From Amycolatopsis saalfeldensis (lineage in GTDB: Bacteria; Actinomycetota; Actinomycetes; Mycobacteriales; Pseudonocardiaceae), in contig NZ_FOEF01000002.1 of assembly GCF_900110575.1 (NCBI RefSeq), positions 1 to 64,000 on the forward strand: a stretch of 64,000 nt of DNA. The letters are read 5' to 3'. Position 1 is the stretch's first letter. Every line of letters begins with the position of its first letter. A program made the position numbers and the translations under genes. A model generated the notes under the pieces. It made no database searches, was not told where the DNA came from, and saw nothing but the letters and a program-made list of their open reading frames with translations. Shown in pieces: positions 29,703 to 38,778 of this stretch.

Positions 29703-30842
29703 TCACCCGGTGACCGGCGGGGGAAAGCGCAAGGTCGTCGCGAAGAAGTCGCGCTGGTCGGAGCTCAGGTAACGGTCCACCTGGCCGGGCATGGCGGGCA
29801 GCAGCTTCCGCGGTGACGAACCGGCGAGATCGGGCCGGTAGCTGTTGAAGGTGACCATCGGCGAGTGGATGTCGAGCTCCATGCCCTGCTGGATACCCGC
29901 CTGCGCCATGGCGGCGGCGAGGGTGCGCAGCGTCAGCCCGCCGCCGCCGACGAAGATCAGGTTGCCGTCGCGGTCGGTGCCGAAGCCGGAGCGCCAGGTG
30001 TACTGGAACTGGTTGGACGCGCTGCCCCAGTGCCCGGCCGGGTTCTTCTCCAGGCCGGGCACCGGCGCGCCGTGGTCGATCACCAGGTCCAGGTTCTGCC
30101 GCACGGCGGTGACGTGCGGGCCCATCGTGGCGTCACGGCCCCACTGCGCCACCGAAACGCGGCCGGTGTCGTCGATCACGGCCGACGCCATGCCGTCGCG
30201 AAGCGGGGCGGCGGTGGTGCCGTCGAGGTAGTAGCCGCACTGGCAGTCCTTGAGCTTGAAGCCCGAGTTGAACGCGGCGACCAGCGTGCCGCGCAGCGCG
30301 TCCGGGATCGCCGACGGGCCGGGGCCGCCGGGGTCCTTCGTGCCCGAGAACAGCCGGGTGCGCACCAGGGACTGGTTCAGCCACGCGACTCCGGCGACCA
30401 CACTGGCGTGCCCCGGGTCCGGCTGCACGAACGTGGTGTACTCGGCGACCTGGGTGCCGCTGCGGGCGCCGGCCGTCCACACGCCTTCGCCCGCGGGCGC
30501 GAACCGGCCCACCGGGAGGTCCGGCGGCCGCAGCCCGGCCGCGGCCCCGGCGCTGCTGCCCGCCGGCGGCAGATCGCGGGCTGGGGGCGGGGCCGTCGAC
30601 GGCGGATGCCGTGTGTACCACCAGTTCTCGACCGTGTTGACCACGCCGCCCAGGCCGATGTCACGCAGCCAGTCGACCGTCCGGACGGAAAAACTCGCGT
30701 CTCCGGGATAGGTGAGGTCATAGCCGTACATCCCCGCCGGGTAACAGAACAGGGCCGCGATCAGCAGCACGGCGATCCGGCCGCGCCGGCGGGGTTTCGG
30801 GCGCGGGGCGAGCGCGGGCGGGACGAGGTGGTCGACGGACAT
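29703..30842 (-). CDS. Phosphodiester glycosidase family protein (NAGPA-like)
   Basis: A 379-residue protein. A basic N-terminus is followed by one membrane segment (IAVLLIAALFCYPAGMYGYDL), then a Pro/Ala-rich linker (~80-105). The NAGPA-like domain follows (TLVAAFNSGFKLKDCQCGYYLDG, TDRDGNLIFVGGGGLTLRTLAAAMAQAGIQQGMELD). The eukaryotic relative uncovers mannose phosphodiesters; bacterial members are thought to act on cell-wall or exopolysaccharide phosphodiesters. It is the gene upstream of blaI on the same strand, 28 bp away, but the operator between them suggests separate control. Confidence 0.82.
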   Translation of the reverse strand: MSVDHLVPPALAPRPKPRRRGRIAVLLIAALFCYPAGMYGYDLTYPGDASFSVRTVDWLRDIGLGGVVNTVENWWYTRHPPSTAPPPARDLPPAGSSAGAAAGLRPPDLPVGRFAPAGEGVWTAGARSGTQVAEYTTFVQPDPGHASVVAGVAWLNQSLVRTRLFSGTKDPGGPGPSAIPDALRGTLVAAFNSGFKLKDCQCGYYLDGTTAAPLRDGMASAVIDDTGRVSVAQWGRDATMGPHVTAVRQNLDLVIDHGAPVPGLEKNPAGHWGSASNQFQYTWRSGFGTDRDGNLIFVGGGGLTLRTLAAAMAQAGIQQGMELDIHSPMVTFNSYRPDLAGSSPRKLLPAMPGQVDRYLSSDQRDFFATTLRFPPPVTG

Positions 30843-31033
30843 GTCCGAAAGCTATTGCGCGCCCGGTGCACGCCCGGAAAAGCCGGGGTTAGAGCCGGGG
30901 AAAAACGCATTCCGGCCGCGGAAAGCGGCGGCGGCGATGAGAAAGCGGGTGATTTCCGGTTAGCGGAAGGCAAAATGATCGCGGCCGTGACCGGCGCGCG
31001 GGCAATCGCGGACGCGGCGGATAGTCTCGGGGC

Positions 31034-31726
31034 ATGGCCCGAGTCCTCCTCGTCGAAGACGACCGCACCATCGGTGGGGTCCTGCAAACGAGCCTCACCC
31101 AGCACGGGCACGAGGTCGCCTGGTTCACCGAGGGCCGCGCGGCCTTGCGCGACGCCGCGGAACGGCCGTGCGAGCTGGTGCTGCTCGACCTCGGCCTGCC
31201 GGACCTCGACGGCGCCGAAGTGTGCCGCGAACTGCGCAGCCTCCAGCCCGCCTGCGTGATCGTCATGCTCACCGCGCGCGGCGACGAAATGGACGTGGTC
31301 GTGGGCCTCGAGGCCGGCGCGGACGACTACCTGGTCAAACCGGTGCCGCTCGGCGAGCTGCACGCCCGGCTTCGCGCCCATCTGCGACGGCATTCGGTCG
31401 CCCGCGGGCCCGCGGAGGTCTGCCTCGGCCGCCTGAGGATCGACTCGGCCGCGCGACGGGTCACTGTGGACGGTGCCGAGGTGAGCCTGCGGGCGAAGGA
31501 ATTCGAGCTGCTGCAACGGCTCGCCGCCGAGTCGGGCACCGCGGTCAGCCGGGAGACGCTGATGGCCGACGTGTGGGACGCGCACTGGTTCGGCTCGACC
31601 AAGACCCTGGACGTGCACATCGCCGCGTTGCGGCGCAAGCTCGCCGAGGCGGGCGGCTCGGGCCCGATGCCGGAGATCGCCACGCTGCGGCGGCACGGCT
31701 ACCGGCTCGAGGCCCCGGAGGGCTGA
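31034..31726 (+). CDS. OmpR/PhoB-family response regulator (system 2)
   Basis: A 230-residue regulator: EDD near residue 9, phosphoacceptor Asp in VLLDLGLP, LTARGDE and LVKPVP in the receiver, and a winged-helix domain (TKTLDVHIAALRRKLAEAG) ending HGYRLEAPEG. The kinase follows after a 4-bp gap. The 190 bp upstream contain AT-rich words (GGAAAAACGCATTCC, GGCAAAATGATCG) that could hold its promoter. The target genes are unknown. Confidence 0.94.
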   Translation: MARVLLVEDDRTIGGVLQTSLTQHGHEVAWFTEGRAALRDAAERPCELVLLDLGLPDLDGAEVCRELRSLQPACVIVMLTARGDEMDVVVGLEAGADDYLVKPVPLGELHARLRAHLRRHSVARGPAEVCLGRLRIDSAARRVTVDGAEVSLRAKEFELLQRLAAESGTAVSRETLMADVWDAHWFGSTKTLDVHIAALRRKLAEAGGSGPMPEIATLRRHGYRLEAPEG

Positions 31727-31730
31727 GCGG

Positions 31731-33011
31731 GTGCGCCGCCGCATCGTCGCGACCACCCTGCTCGCCGCGCTGGTCGCGATCGGCCTGTTCGGCATCCCGC
31801 TAGCCGTCGCCGTCTCCCAGTATTACGTCACCGCCGAGCGCGCGGAGCTGGAGCGCGCCGCGGACGGGTACGCGCTCGACGTCTCCGCCGACATCCTCCG
31901 CCACCGCGCCCCGGACCGGATGCCGGAGACCGAGGACCCCACCTTCGTCGCCGTCTACACCGCGGCGGGCGCGCAGCTGGCCGGTGCCGGGCCGCAGACG
32001 CTCGACAACGCGGACGACGCGGTGCGGGCGGGCGGGGTCGTGGTCGCGGACACCGGCGATGAGCTCGTGGTGGTCGTGCCGATCAGCGACGACGGGACGG
32101 TGGTGGCGCTGGTGCGGGCCGCGACCGCGCGGACGGAGGTGTTCCAGCGCACGGTGCTGACCTGGCTGGGCATGGCCGGTCTCGCCGCGGTGGCGCTGCT
32201 GTCCGCCTACGTCGTGGCCCGCCGCCAGAGCCGGCGGCTGGCCCGCCCGCTGGAACAGCTGTCGGCGACGGCCCGCGACCTCGGCGACGGCGATTTCTCC
32301 ATCCGGGCCGGCCGCGCCGGGATCCCGGAGATCGATTCGGTCGGCGAATCGCTCGACTCGACGGCGGTGCGGCTGGACGACCTCCTGGCCCGCGAGCGCG
32401 CGTTCTCGGCCGACGCGTCGCACCAGCTGCGGACGCCGCTCGCCGGGCTGCGCCTGCAACTGGAAGCGGCGCTGGAGGACCCGGGAACCGATCTGCGCGA
32501 GGTGGTACTGGCCGGGATCGGCACCACGGGCCGGCTCGACCGGACCGTCACCGATCTGCTCGCGCTGGCCCGCGACACCCCGCCGGTCCGGGACGCCGCC
32601 GCCGTCGGCGAGGAGCTGGTCGCCGTCGAGCAGGAGTGGGCCCCGGCGTTCTCCGGCCGGGGACGCGCGCTCGTGCTGACGATCGAGCCCGCGGTCGCCG
32701 GGGCACGGCTGTCCGGCCCGGTGCTGCGGCAGATCATGACGGTGCTGCTCGACAACGCGGCGCGCCACGGCGGTGGCACGGTGACCATCACGGTCCGCGA
32801 CGCGGGCGGCGCCCTCGCGGTCGACGTGGGCGACGAGGGCGAAGGCGTGGAGAGCGGCACCGACGTGTTCAGCCGCCGCTCGGCGGGCGCGCACGGGACC
32901 GGGATCGGGCTGGCGCTGGCGCGGCGGCTCGCCGAGGCGGAGGGCGGCCGGCTGCGGCTGGCCCGGCTCCGTCCCCCCGTTTTCACCTTGTTGCTGCCGC
33001 TGGAGCAGTAA
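31731..33011 (+). CDS. Sensor histidine kinase (system 2)
   Basis: A 426-residue kinase with an N-terminal membrane segment (ATTLLAALVAIGLFGIPLAVAVSQYYV), a ~110-residue extracytoplasmic part, a second segment (TWLGMAGLAAVALLSAYVVARR), HAMP, and the H-box DASHQLRTPLAGL. The ATP-binding end is short (LLDNAARHGGG, DEGEGVESG, GTGIGLALARRLAE). GTG at 31731 is the start. The BlaI-type operator pair for the next operon begins 10 bp after its stop. Confidence 0.94.
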   Translation: MRRRIVATTLLAALVAIGLFGIPLAVAVSQYYVTAERAELERAADGYALDVSADILRHRAPDRMPETEDPTFVAVYTAAGAQLAGAGPQTLDNADDAVRAGGVVVADTGDELVVVVPISDDGTVVALVRAATARTEVFQRTVLTWLGMAGLAAVALLSAYVVARRQSRRLARPLEQLSATARDLGDGDFSIRAGRAGIPEIDSVGESLDSTAVRLDDLLARERAFSADASHQLRTPLAGLRLQLEAALEDPGTDLREVVLAGIGTTGRLDRTVTDLLALARDTPPVRDAAAVGEELVAVEQEWAPAFSGRGRALVLTIEPAVAGARLSGPVLRQIMTVLLDNAARHGGGTVTITVRDAGGALAVDVGDEGEGVESGTDVFSRRSAGAHGTGIGLALARRLAEAEGGRLRLARLRPPVFTLLLPLEQ

Positions 33012-33020
33012 AACGGCTTA

Positions 33021-33059
33021 CTACTACGTTGGTGTAGAATTTCTACATCAACGTAGTAG
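33021..33059. promoter_or_regulatory. 39-bp palindrome with two BlaI-type operators, dedA promoter
   Basis: The arms pair at 18 of 19 positions about base 33040. Each arm is one operator: TACTACGTTGGTGTAGA (33022-33038, plus strand) and TACTACGTTGATGTAGA (33042-33058, minus strand). TAGAAT at 33035-33040 is a candidate -10 lying inside the site. The dedA start codon is 19 bp downstream, after AGGAG. These are the closest matches to the shared consensus in the window. Confidence 0.7.
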
Positions 33060-33078
33060 CAAGCTGGAGGAGTGGTCC

Positions 33079-33741
33079 GTGGGGTTCGCTGTGCATGCCG
33101 CTGTCGCGGTGCGGGAGTCGCTGGGCGGCAGCCTGCTCGACCCGAAGTCGCTGCTCGCCACGTTCGGCCCCATCGGGGTTTTCGTGGTGATGTTCGCCGA
33201 AACCGGGCTGCTGATCGGGTTCTTCCTGCCCGGCGACTCGCTGTTGTTCACCGCGGGGGTGCTGGCGGCGACCGGCGCGGGCTCGGCGCTGCACGTGTCG
33301 CTGCCGGTGGTGATCGTCGCGGCCGCGGTGGGCGCGATCGCCGGTGCGCAGGTCGGCTTCCTGCTCGGCCGGCGGGGCGGCAGCGCGGTGCTGGCGCGGG
33401 TGAAGAACCGGCATGTGCACGAAGGCGTCGCGCGCGGCTCGGCGATGCTTTCCCGCTACGGGTATGGGAAAGCCGTGGTGCTGGCCCGCTTCATCCCGGT
33501 GGTGCGGACGGTGCTGAACCCGCTGGTGGGCGTCACCGGGATGCCCGCGCGGCAGTTCGCGCTGTGGCAGCTGCTCGGCGGTCTGCTGTGGACGGTCGGG
33601 GTGACGCTGGCCGGGTACGCGCTCGGCGCTTCGGTGCCGAACATCGACAGCTACCTGCTGCCGATCATCGCCGTGGTGGTGCTGGTGTCGTTGAGCCCGC
33701 TCGTGGTCGAGGTGATCCGGGCCCGTCGAGGGCGGGCGTGA
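33079..33741 (+). CDS. DedA-family membrane protein
   Basis: A 220-residue DedA/SNARE-associated protein: FVVMFAETGLLIGFFLPGDSLLFTAG, the G-rich block GAQVGFLLGRRGG, and the signature ARFIPVVRTVLNPLVGVTGMPARQFALWQLLGGLLWT. Some DedA proteins have recently been shown to return undecaprenyl phosphate across the membrane; whether this member does is inference. The GTG at 33079 follows GGAGGAG. It overlaps the PAP2 gene by one base, and the operon is preceded by the BlaI-type double operator. Confidence 0.92.
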   Translation: MGFAVHAAVAVRESLGGSLLDPKSLLATFGPIGVFVVMFAETGLLIGFFLPGDSLLFTAGVLAATGAGSALHVSLPVVIVAAAVGAIAGAQVGFLLGRRGGSAVLARVKNRHVHEGVARGSAMLSRYGYGKAVVLARFIPVVRTVLNPLVGVTGMPARQFALWQLLGGLLWTVGVTLAGYALGASVPNIDSYLLPIIAVVVLVSLSPLVVEVIRARRGRA

Positions 33742-34301
33742 TGTTCTTCGATGCCGGGCTGTACAAGGACGTCACCGATTTCGCGGGGTCGGTCGGCTGG
33801 CTGGCGGGACCCGTGGTGGCGTTCAGCGAGTACGGCGTTTTCCTGATCGTGCCGGTGATCCTGGCGCTGCTGTGGCGGGCCCGCGGCCGGGGGACGGCCG
33901 AGCTGGCCGCGGCGCTGTGGGTGCCGGTCGCGGTCGCGGTGGCGCTGGCGTTCGACACGGTGCTGAAGGCGGCCTTCGCCGAGGTCCGCCCGTGCCGGGT
34001 GGTCCCGGCGGTGCACACGCTGCTGCCGTGTGACGCGCCGACGGACTACGCGTTTCCCAGCAACCACACGGTGATCGTGGCCGCGTTCGCCGGCGCGATG
34101 CTGCTGGTGAACCGGCGCTGGGGCTGGTGGGCGACCGGGTTCGCGGTGCTGGTGGGCATTTCGCGGGTGTACATCGGCGCGCACTACCCGCACGACGTCG
34201 TGGCGGGCTTCGTGCTCGGGATGGCGGTGGGGCTGCTCGGCCTCGCCGTCGTGCCCCGGCTCGCCCGAGCCCGATTACTGCTGATGCGGAGGCAACCATG
34301 A
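33741..34301 (+). CDS. PAP2-family phosphatase (BcrC-like candidate)
   Basis: A 186-residue membrane phosphatase with the three PAP2 motifs: KAAFAEVRPC, YAFPSNHT (PSNH for the commoner PSGH), and SRVYIGAHYPHDVVAG. Several short bacterial PAP2 proteins dephosphorylate undecaprenyl pyrophosphate. Placement between dedA and a DUF1707 gene, under a BlaI-type operator, supports a role in lipid-carrier recycling. Its start shares a base with the dedA stop, and its stop overlaps the next start (ATGA). Confidence 0.9.
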   Translation: MFFDAGLYKDVTDFAGSVGWLAGPVVAFSEYGVFLIVPVILALLWRARGRGTAELAAALWVPVAVAVALAFDTVLKAAFAEVRPCRVVPAVHTLLPCDAPTDYAFPSNHTVIVAAFAGAMLLVNRRWGWWATGFAVLVGISRVYIGAHYPHDVVAGFVLGMAVGLLGLAVVPRLARARLLLMRRQP

Positions 34302-34696
34302 CATCGGACGACCCCGTGCCCTCAGGCGTGCGCTGCTCCGACGCCGAACGTGAGCGGACCGCCGCGGCGCTGCACCAGGCCGTCGGCGAAGGCCGGCTCT
34401 CCTTGGCCGAAGTCGAGGAGCGGACCACGGCGATCTACGCCGCCCAGTACCGCCATGAGCTGGACGCCGTCGTCGCCGACCTGCCGGCCGCCGAGGCCGC
34501 CGCCGCTCCCGGCTGGCGCCCGCTGCTCACCGGCCTGGGCCAGCAGGTCACGGCGGACCTGATGTCCCTCACCGCGGCTCGCCGGAAAGCGATGCTGATC
34601 GCGCTGGTGGTGCTCGCCGTCGTCGCCGCGCTGATGCTCGCGGTGCACGGCATCACCGACGAGGGACACGGACCCCACAGCTTCGGCCACGACTGA
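34298..34696 (+). CDS. DUF1707 (SHOCT-like) membrane protein
   Basis: A 132-residue protein. The N-terminal ~55 residues are a DUF1707 domain (VRCSDAERERTAAALHQAVGEGRLSLAEVEERTTAIYAAQYRHELDAVVADLP). One membrane segment follows (MLIALVVLAVVAALMLAVHGI), then a short His-rich end. DUF1707 proteins are common in actinobacteria and often sit near envelope or two-component genes; function is unknown. Translationally coupled to the PAP2 gene and last in that operon. Confidence 0.87.
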   Translation: MTSDDPVPSGVRCSDAERERTAAALHQAVGEGRLSLAEVEERTTAIYAAQYRHELDAVVADLPAAEAAAAPGWRPLLTGLGQQVTADLMSLTAARRKAMLIALVVLAVVAALMLAVHGITDEGHGPHSFGHD

Positions 34697-34760
34697 TCGG
34701 CCCGGCCGCCGGGGAAACGTCGAAGTGCCGGTCCCCGGCGCGATCGGACATGATGGCCGC

Positions 34761-35450
34761 ATGCCGCACCGCGTACTGCTCGCCGACGACGACCGGGCCA
34801 TCCGGGAGTCGCTGGTGCGCGCCCTGGAGCTGGAGGGCTACCGGGTCACCGAGGTGACCGACGGGGTGGCGGCGCTGGCGACCGCCCGCCGGGAGGAGTT
34901 CGACGTGCTGATCATCGACGTGATGATGCCGGGCGTGGACGGGCTCGGCGTGTGCCGGGTGCTGCGCGCCGACGGCGACCCGACCCCGGTGCTGATGCTG
35001 ACCGCGCGGGTGGAGACGGCCGATCGCGTGGCCGGTCTGGACGCGGGCGCGGACGATTACCTGCCGAAGCCGTTCGAGCTGGACGAGCTGCTCGCCCGGT
35101 TGCGCGCGCTGCTGCGCCGCGGCCTGCCGGACCCGGGCGGGGCGGCCCAGCGCGTGCTGCGGCTGGGGGAGCTGGCGGTGGACCCGGCGGCGCGGCGGGT
35201 GTGGTGGTCCGGGAGCGAGATCCCGTTGTCCAAGACGGAATTCGACCTGCTGGAGCTGCTGGTCCGCAATGCCGGGATCGTGCTCGACCGGGGCACGATC
35301 TACCAGCGGATCTGGGGTTACGAGTTCGGGCCGGAGTCGAAGAACCTGGCCGTCTACATCGGATACCTGCGCCGGAAGCTGGAGAAGGCCGGCGCGGACG
35401 GCCTGATCCACACGGTCCGCGGCGTCGGCTACTCGGTGCGGCCGGCGTGA
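34761..35450 (+). CDS. OmpR/PhoB-family response regulator (system 3, MprA-like)
   Basis: A 229-residue regulator: [14 protein letters not shown], phosphoacceptor Asp in [16 protein letters not shown], and [14 protein letters not shown] in the receiver, then a winged helix ending [13 protein letters not shown]. The ATG at 34761 was preferred over the in-frame GTG at 34725 because the receiver begins there. Its stop overlaps the kinase start (GTGA). Confidence 0.95.
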   Translation: MPHRVLLADDDRAIRESLVRALELEGYRVTEVTDGVAALATARREEFDVLIIDVMMPGVDGLGVCRVLRADGDPTPVLMLTARVETADRVAGLDAGADDYLPKPFELDELLARLRALLRRGLPDPGGAAQRVLRLGELAVDPAARRVWWSGSEIPLSKTEFDLLELLVRNAGIVLDRGTIYQRIWGYEFGPESKNLAVYIGYLRRKLEKAGADGLIHTVRGVGYSVRPA

Positions 35451-36829
35451 ACCTGCGCAGCAAGCTGGCCTTCGCACTGGCGGGCGTCGGCGCGGCGACG
35501 GCGATCCTGGTCGGCGTGTTCAGCTACCAGACGGCGTCGGCGCGGATCAGTGAGGAGCTGGACCGCTCGCTGCTGACCTCGTCCTCGGAGGTCGCCGCGG
35601 GGGCGACGCAGGTGCTGGCGCCCAGCCCGCTCACCCGCGGCCCGGACGACAACGACCACGACGAGGCCCAGCCCATGGTGGCGCAGGCGATCGCGCCCGA
35701 CGGCTCGGTCCGGCCGATCGGCGGCCGCCCGGTCCGGCTGGCGGTGGGCGCCGCGGACCGGGCGCTGGCGGCGACCGGGGCCCCGGGCAGCCGCGGCTAC
35801 GAAGACCTGACGGTGCCGCCGGACGACTACCGGGTGATCACCGTCGCGCTCGGGCCGGGGCGGGGCGCGATCCAGCTCGGCATCGACGTCGACGAGACCC
35901 GGCACGTGCTCCAGGACCTCGCCACGCGCATCGCCGGCCTGAGCGTGGTGGTCCTGCTCGGTGCCGCGCTGGCGGGCTGGCTCATCGCCCGCCAGATCAC
36001 CCGGCGGCTGGTCCGCCTGACCCGGGTGACCGAGCAGGTCAGCGCCGGCCGGCAGCTGGACGTCACGGTGCCGACCGGCGGCCGGGACGAGGTCGCGCGG
36101 CTGGCCGCGTCGTTCGACCGCATGCTCGGCCGGCTGGCCAGTGCGCGCGAGGACCAGGAACGGCTGGTGCAGGACGTCGCGCACGAGCTGCGGACGCCGT
36201 TGACCAGCCTGCGCACCAACGCCAGCGTGCTGCGCCGGTTCGACGAGCTGCCCGCCACCGCGCGGGGGCGGCTCGTGGACGATGTGGACGGTGAGACCCG
36301 CGAGCTGACCCACCTCGTGGACGAGCTGGTCGAACTCGCCACCCGCCACCAGGACGAGGAGGAGGCCGCGCCGGTCGAACTGGGCGCGATCGCCGAGCGG
36401 GCGGCGGAGCGGGTGCGCCGCCGGTCGGGCCGCACCGTGGTCGTCGACGCGGACGGCACCCGCCTGAACGGCCGGGCCAAGGGCCTCGAACGGGCCGTGT
36501 CCAACCTGCTCGAGAACGCGGTCAAGTTCGACGCCGGGGCCGGGCCGCTGCGGGTGCTGGTGCGCGACGGCCGGCTGGAGGTGCTCGACCGCGGCCCGGG
36601 CATCGCCGACGAGGACGCCGGGCGCGTCTTCGACCGGTTCTACCGCGCGGACGGCGCGCGCGGGCTGCCGGGATCGGGGCTCGGCTTGGCCATCGTGCGC
36701 GAGGTCGCGCGCACACACGGGGGTGAAGTCTTCGCGGGGCCGCGCTCGGGCGGCGGCGCGGTGGTCGGGTTCACCGTCGGCACCGAGGTTCTCTTACCGT
36801 TTTCACAACTTGATCACGCCGGGGACTAA
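35447..36829 (+). CDS. Sensor histidine kinase (system 3)
   Basis: A 460-residue kinase: first membrane segment [21 protein letters not shown], ~130-residue outer region, second segment [24 protein letters not shown]-box [14 protein letters not shown]-box [10 protein letters not shown]-boxes DRGPGIAD and GSGLGLAIV. The last ~14 residues ([14 protein letters not shown]) are not kinase-like: the DNA there contains an 11-bp-spaced direct repeat that looks like a regulator site for the next operon. Confidence 0.95.
   Translation: MNLRSKLAFALAGVGAATAILVGVFSYQTASARISEELDRSLLTSSSEVAAGATQVLAPSPLTRGPDDNDHDEAQPMVAQAIAPDGSVRPIGGRPVRLAVGAADRALAATGAPGSRGYEDLTVPPDDYRVITVALGPGRGAIQLGIDVDETRHVLQDLATRIAGLSVVVLLGAALAGWLIARQITRRLVRLTRVTEQVSAGRQLDVTVPTGGRDEVARLAASFDRMLGRLASAREDQERLVQDVAHELRTPLTSLRTNASVLRRFDELPATARGRLVDDVDGETRELTHLVDELVELATRHQDEEEAAPVELGAIAERAAERVRRRSGRTVVVDADGTRLNGRAKGLERAVSNLLENAVKFDAGAGPLRVLVRDGRLEVLDRGPGIADEDAGRVFDRFYRADGARGLPGSGLGLAIVREVARTHGGEVFAGPRSGGGAVVGFTVGTEVLLPFSQLDHAGD
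36789..36806. promoter_or_regulatory. Direct repeat in the kinase 3' end, candidate response-regulator site
   Basis: TTCTCTTACCGTTTTCAC has TTCTC at 36789 and TTTTC at 36800, 11 bp apart. It is AT-rich compared with its surroundings and lies about 90 bp before the ferric-reductase-like gene. It resembles the TTCATCGAGTTCTCATC repeat found after system 1. Control of the flavin operon by system 3 is inferred. Confidence 0.45.
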
Positions 36830-36895
36830 CCGGGCTCGGACAGGGTGGTGGGGACGCTTCGCATCCGCGAGCGCAGCCCCCGCACCGGGAGACCG

Positions 36896-38299
36896 ATGTC
36901 CGCCACCACCCTGCCGATCCGGCGGCCGCCGCTGTCCCGCCCGCCCGCGCCGGTCCGCCGGTGGTGGCGGGACGCCGCCGGGCTGGCCACCTGGCTGAGC
37001 CTGCTGTTCGTGGTGGCCCTGTGGGTTTCGGGCCGGGGCCTGCAACAGCTGTCCGGTGTGGCCGGCCTGCTCACCTCGACCGGACGGCTCACCGGGCTCG
37101 TGGCCGCGGACCTGCTGCTGATCCAGCTCCTGCTGATGGCACGCATTCCCTGGGTGGAGCGCAGTTACGGCCAGGACGAGCTGGCCCGGCGGCACCGGCT
37201 GGTCGGCTTCACCTCGTTCACCCTGACGCTGGCGCACATCGGGCTGATCAGCCTCGGGTACGCGGCCACCGACCGGTCCGGGCTGGTGGCGGAGGTCTGG
37301 GACCTGGTGACCACCTATCCGGGCATGCTGCTCGCGACCGCCGGGACCGCCGCGCTCGTGCTCGTCGCGGTGACCTCGGTGAAGGCGGCCCGGCGCCGGC
37401 TGCGCTACGAGTCGTGGCACCTGCTGCACCTCTACGCCTACCTGGGCGCGGGACTGGCCCTGCCGCACCAGCTCTGGACCGGTGCCGACTTCACCGCCTC
37501 ACCGGTGGCGACGGTGTTCTGGTGGGGCGCCTACGCCGTGGCGGCCGGCGCGGTGCTGGTGTTCCGGATCGGGCTTCCCTTGTGGCGCAACGGGTATCAC
37601 CGCCTCGTCGTGGACAGGGTCGTGCCCGAGGGTGACGGCGCGGTGTCGGTCTGGCTCCGCGGCCGCGCCCTCGACCGGCTGCCGGTCGCGGCCGGCCAGT
37701 TCTTCGTCTGGCGCTTCCTGACCGGCCCCGGCTGGACGCGCGGCAACCCGTTCTCGCTCTCGGCCGCCCCCGACGGCCGCCGCCTGCGCATCACGGCCAA
37801 GGACCTCGGCGACGGCAGCGCACGGCTGGCGAACCTGCCCGTCGGCACCCGGGCGCTGTTCGAAGGCCCGTACGGCCGGCTCACCTCGTCCGTCCGAAGT
37901 GGACCGCGGGTGACGATGTTCGCCTCGGGCATCGGGATCACGCCGCTGCGGGCGCTGCTGGAGGAAATGCCGTACCGCCCCGGCGACGCGGTGCTGCTCT
38001 ACCGGGCGAGCACCCAGGCGCAGCTGCTCTTCCGGCACGAGCTGGACGCTCTCGCCGCGCGTCGCGGGGTGCGGGTGTGCTACCTGCCGGGACGGCGGGC
38101 GCGCGACCGGGACTCGTGGCTCCCCGACCGCTACGCGGCGGTCCCGGACGACGTCGTGCTGCGTCATCTCGTGCCCGGCATCGCCGAGCACGACGTGTTC
38201 GTCTGCGGTCCCGGCCGCTGGACCGAGGCGGTGATCGGCTCCGCGCGCCGGGCCGGCGTCCCGGCCGGGCGGATCCACTTCGAACGGTTCGGCTGGTAG
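36896..38299 (+). CDS. Ferric-reductase-like transmembrane protein with FAD/NAD-binding module
   Basis: A 467-residue protein. About six membrane segments (residues ~30-235) carry His residues suited to haem (RRHRLVGFTSFTLTLAHIG, YESWHLLHLYAYLG, LPHQLW). A ferredoxin-reductase-like half follows, with GNPFSLSAAP (flavin), ASGIGITPLRALLEEM (pyridine nucleotide) and VFVCGPGRWTEAV. It should pass electrons from NAD(P)H through the membrane. The downstream genes suggest the acceptor is a covalently bound FMN protein outside the cell. ATG 36896 begins MSATTLPIRR. Confidence 0.9.
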   Translation: MSATTLPIRRPPLSRPPAPVRRWWRDAAGLATWLSLLFVVALWVSGRGLQQLSGVAGLLTSTGRLTGLVAADLLLIQLLLMARIPWVERSYGQDELARRHRLVGFTSFTLTLAHIGLISLGYAATDRSGLVAEVWDLVTTYPGMLLATAGTAALVLVAVTSVKAARRRLRYESWHLLHLYAYLGAGLALPHQLWTGADFTASPVATVFWWGAYAVAAGAVLVFRIGLPLWRNGYHRLVVDRVVPEGDGAVSVWLRGRALDRLPVAAGQFFVWRFLTGPGWTRGNPFSLSAAPDGRRLRITAKDLGDGSARLANLPVGTRALFEGPYGRLTSSVRSGPRVTMFASGIGITPLRALLEEMPYRPGDAVLLYRASTQAQLLFRHELDALAARRGVRVCYLPGRRARDRDSWLPDRYAAVPDDVVLRHLVPGIAEHDVFVCGPGRWTEAVIGSARRAGVPAGRIHFERFGW

Positions 38300-38310
38300 G
38301 GGAGAAGACG

Positions 38311-38778
38311 ATGCGCAGAATCGCCATCGCGGTCGCGGCGACCGTGTCGATCGTCGTGCTGCTGTTCAGCTATCACACCAGCACCGGCTCGGGCGGGCTG
38401 CCGGTGGCCGGGGTGCAGCCGAAACCGGTGGTCCGGACCACTGCGCCCAGCTCGCCGGCCGCGCCGTCCTCGGGGCCGTCGCCGGCGCCGTCTTCCGGTG
38501 CCGGCGGGACTTTCACCGGCGACGCCGCCGACACCCAGTACGGCCCGGTGCAGGTGCAGATCACCGTGTCCGGCGGGAAGATCACCTCGGCCCAGACGGT
38601 GCAGGTGCCCCAGGAGAGCAGCCGTGACGTGCGGATCAACTCCGCCGCCGTGCCGATCCTGAACCAGGAGGCGCTGACCGCGCAGAGCGCGCAGATCGAC
38701 ACCGTCAGCGGCGCCACCTACACCTCCGAGGGGTACGCGCAGTCCTTGCAGTCGGCGATCGACGCGGCGCACCGGTGA
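38311..38778 (+). CDS. Secreted/anchored FMN-binding domain protein
   Basis: A 155-residue protein: N-terminal membrane anchor or signal (IAIAVAATVSIVVLLFSYH), a Pro/Ser-rich linker (~45-65), then an FMN-bind domain with TVSGATYTSEGY, where the Thr of SGAT is the expected attachment site for FMN. The next gene encodes the ApbE flavinylating enzyme, and the upstream gene the reductase, so the three form an electron-transfer chain. GGGGAGAAG precedes the ATG. Confidence 0.9.
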   Translation: MRRIAIAVAATVSIVVLLFSYHTSTGSGGLPVAGVQPKPVVRTTAPSSPAAPSSGPSPAPSSGAGGTFTGDAADTQYGPVQVQITVSGGKITSAQTVQVPQESSRDVRINSAAVPILNQEALTAQSAQIDTVSGATYTSEGYAQSLQSAIDAAHR

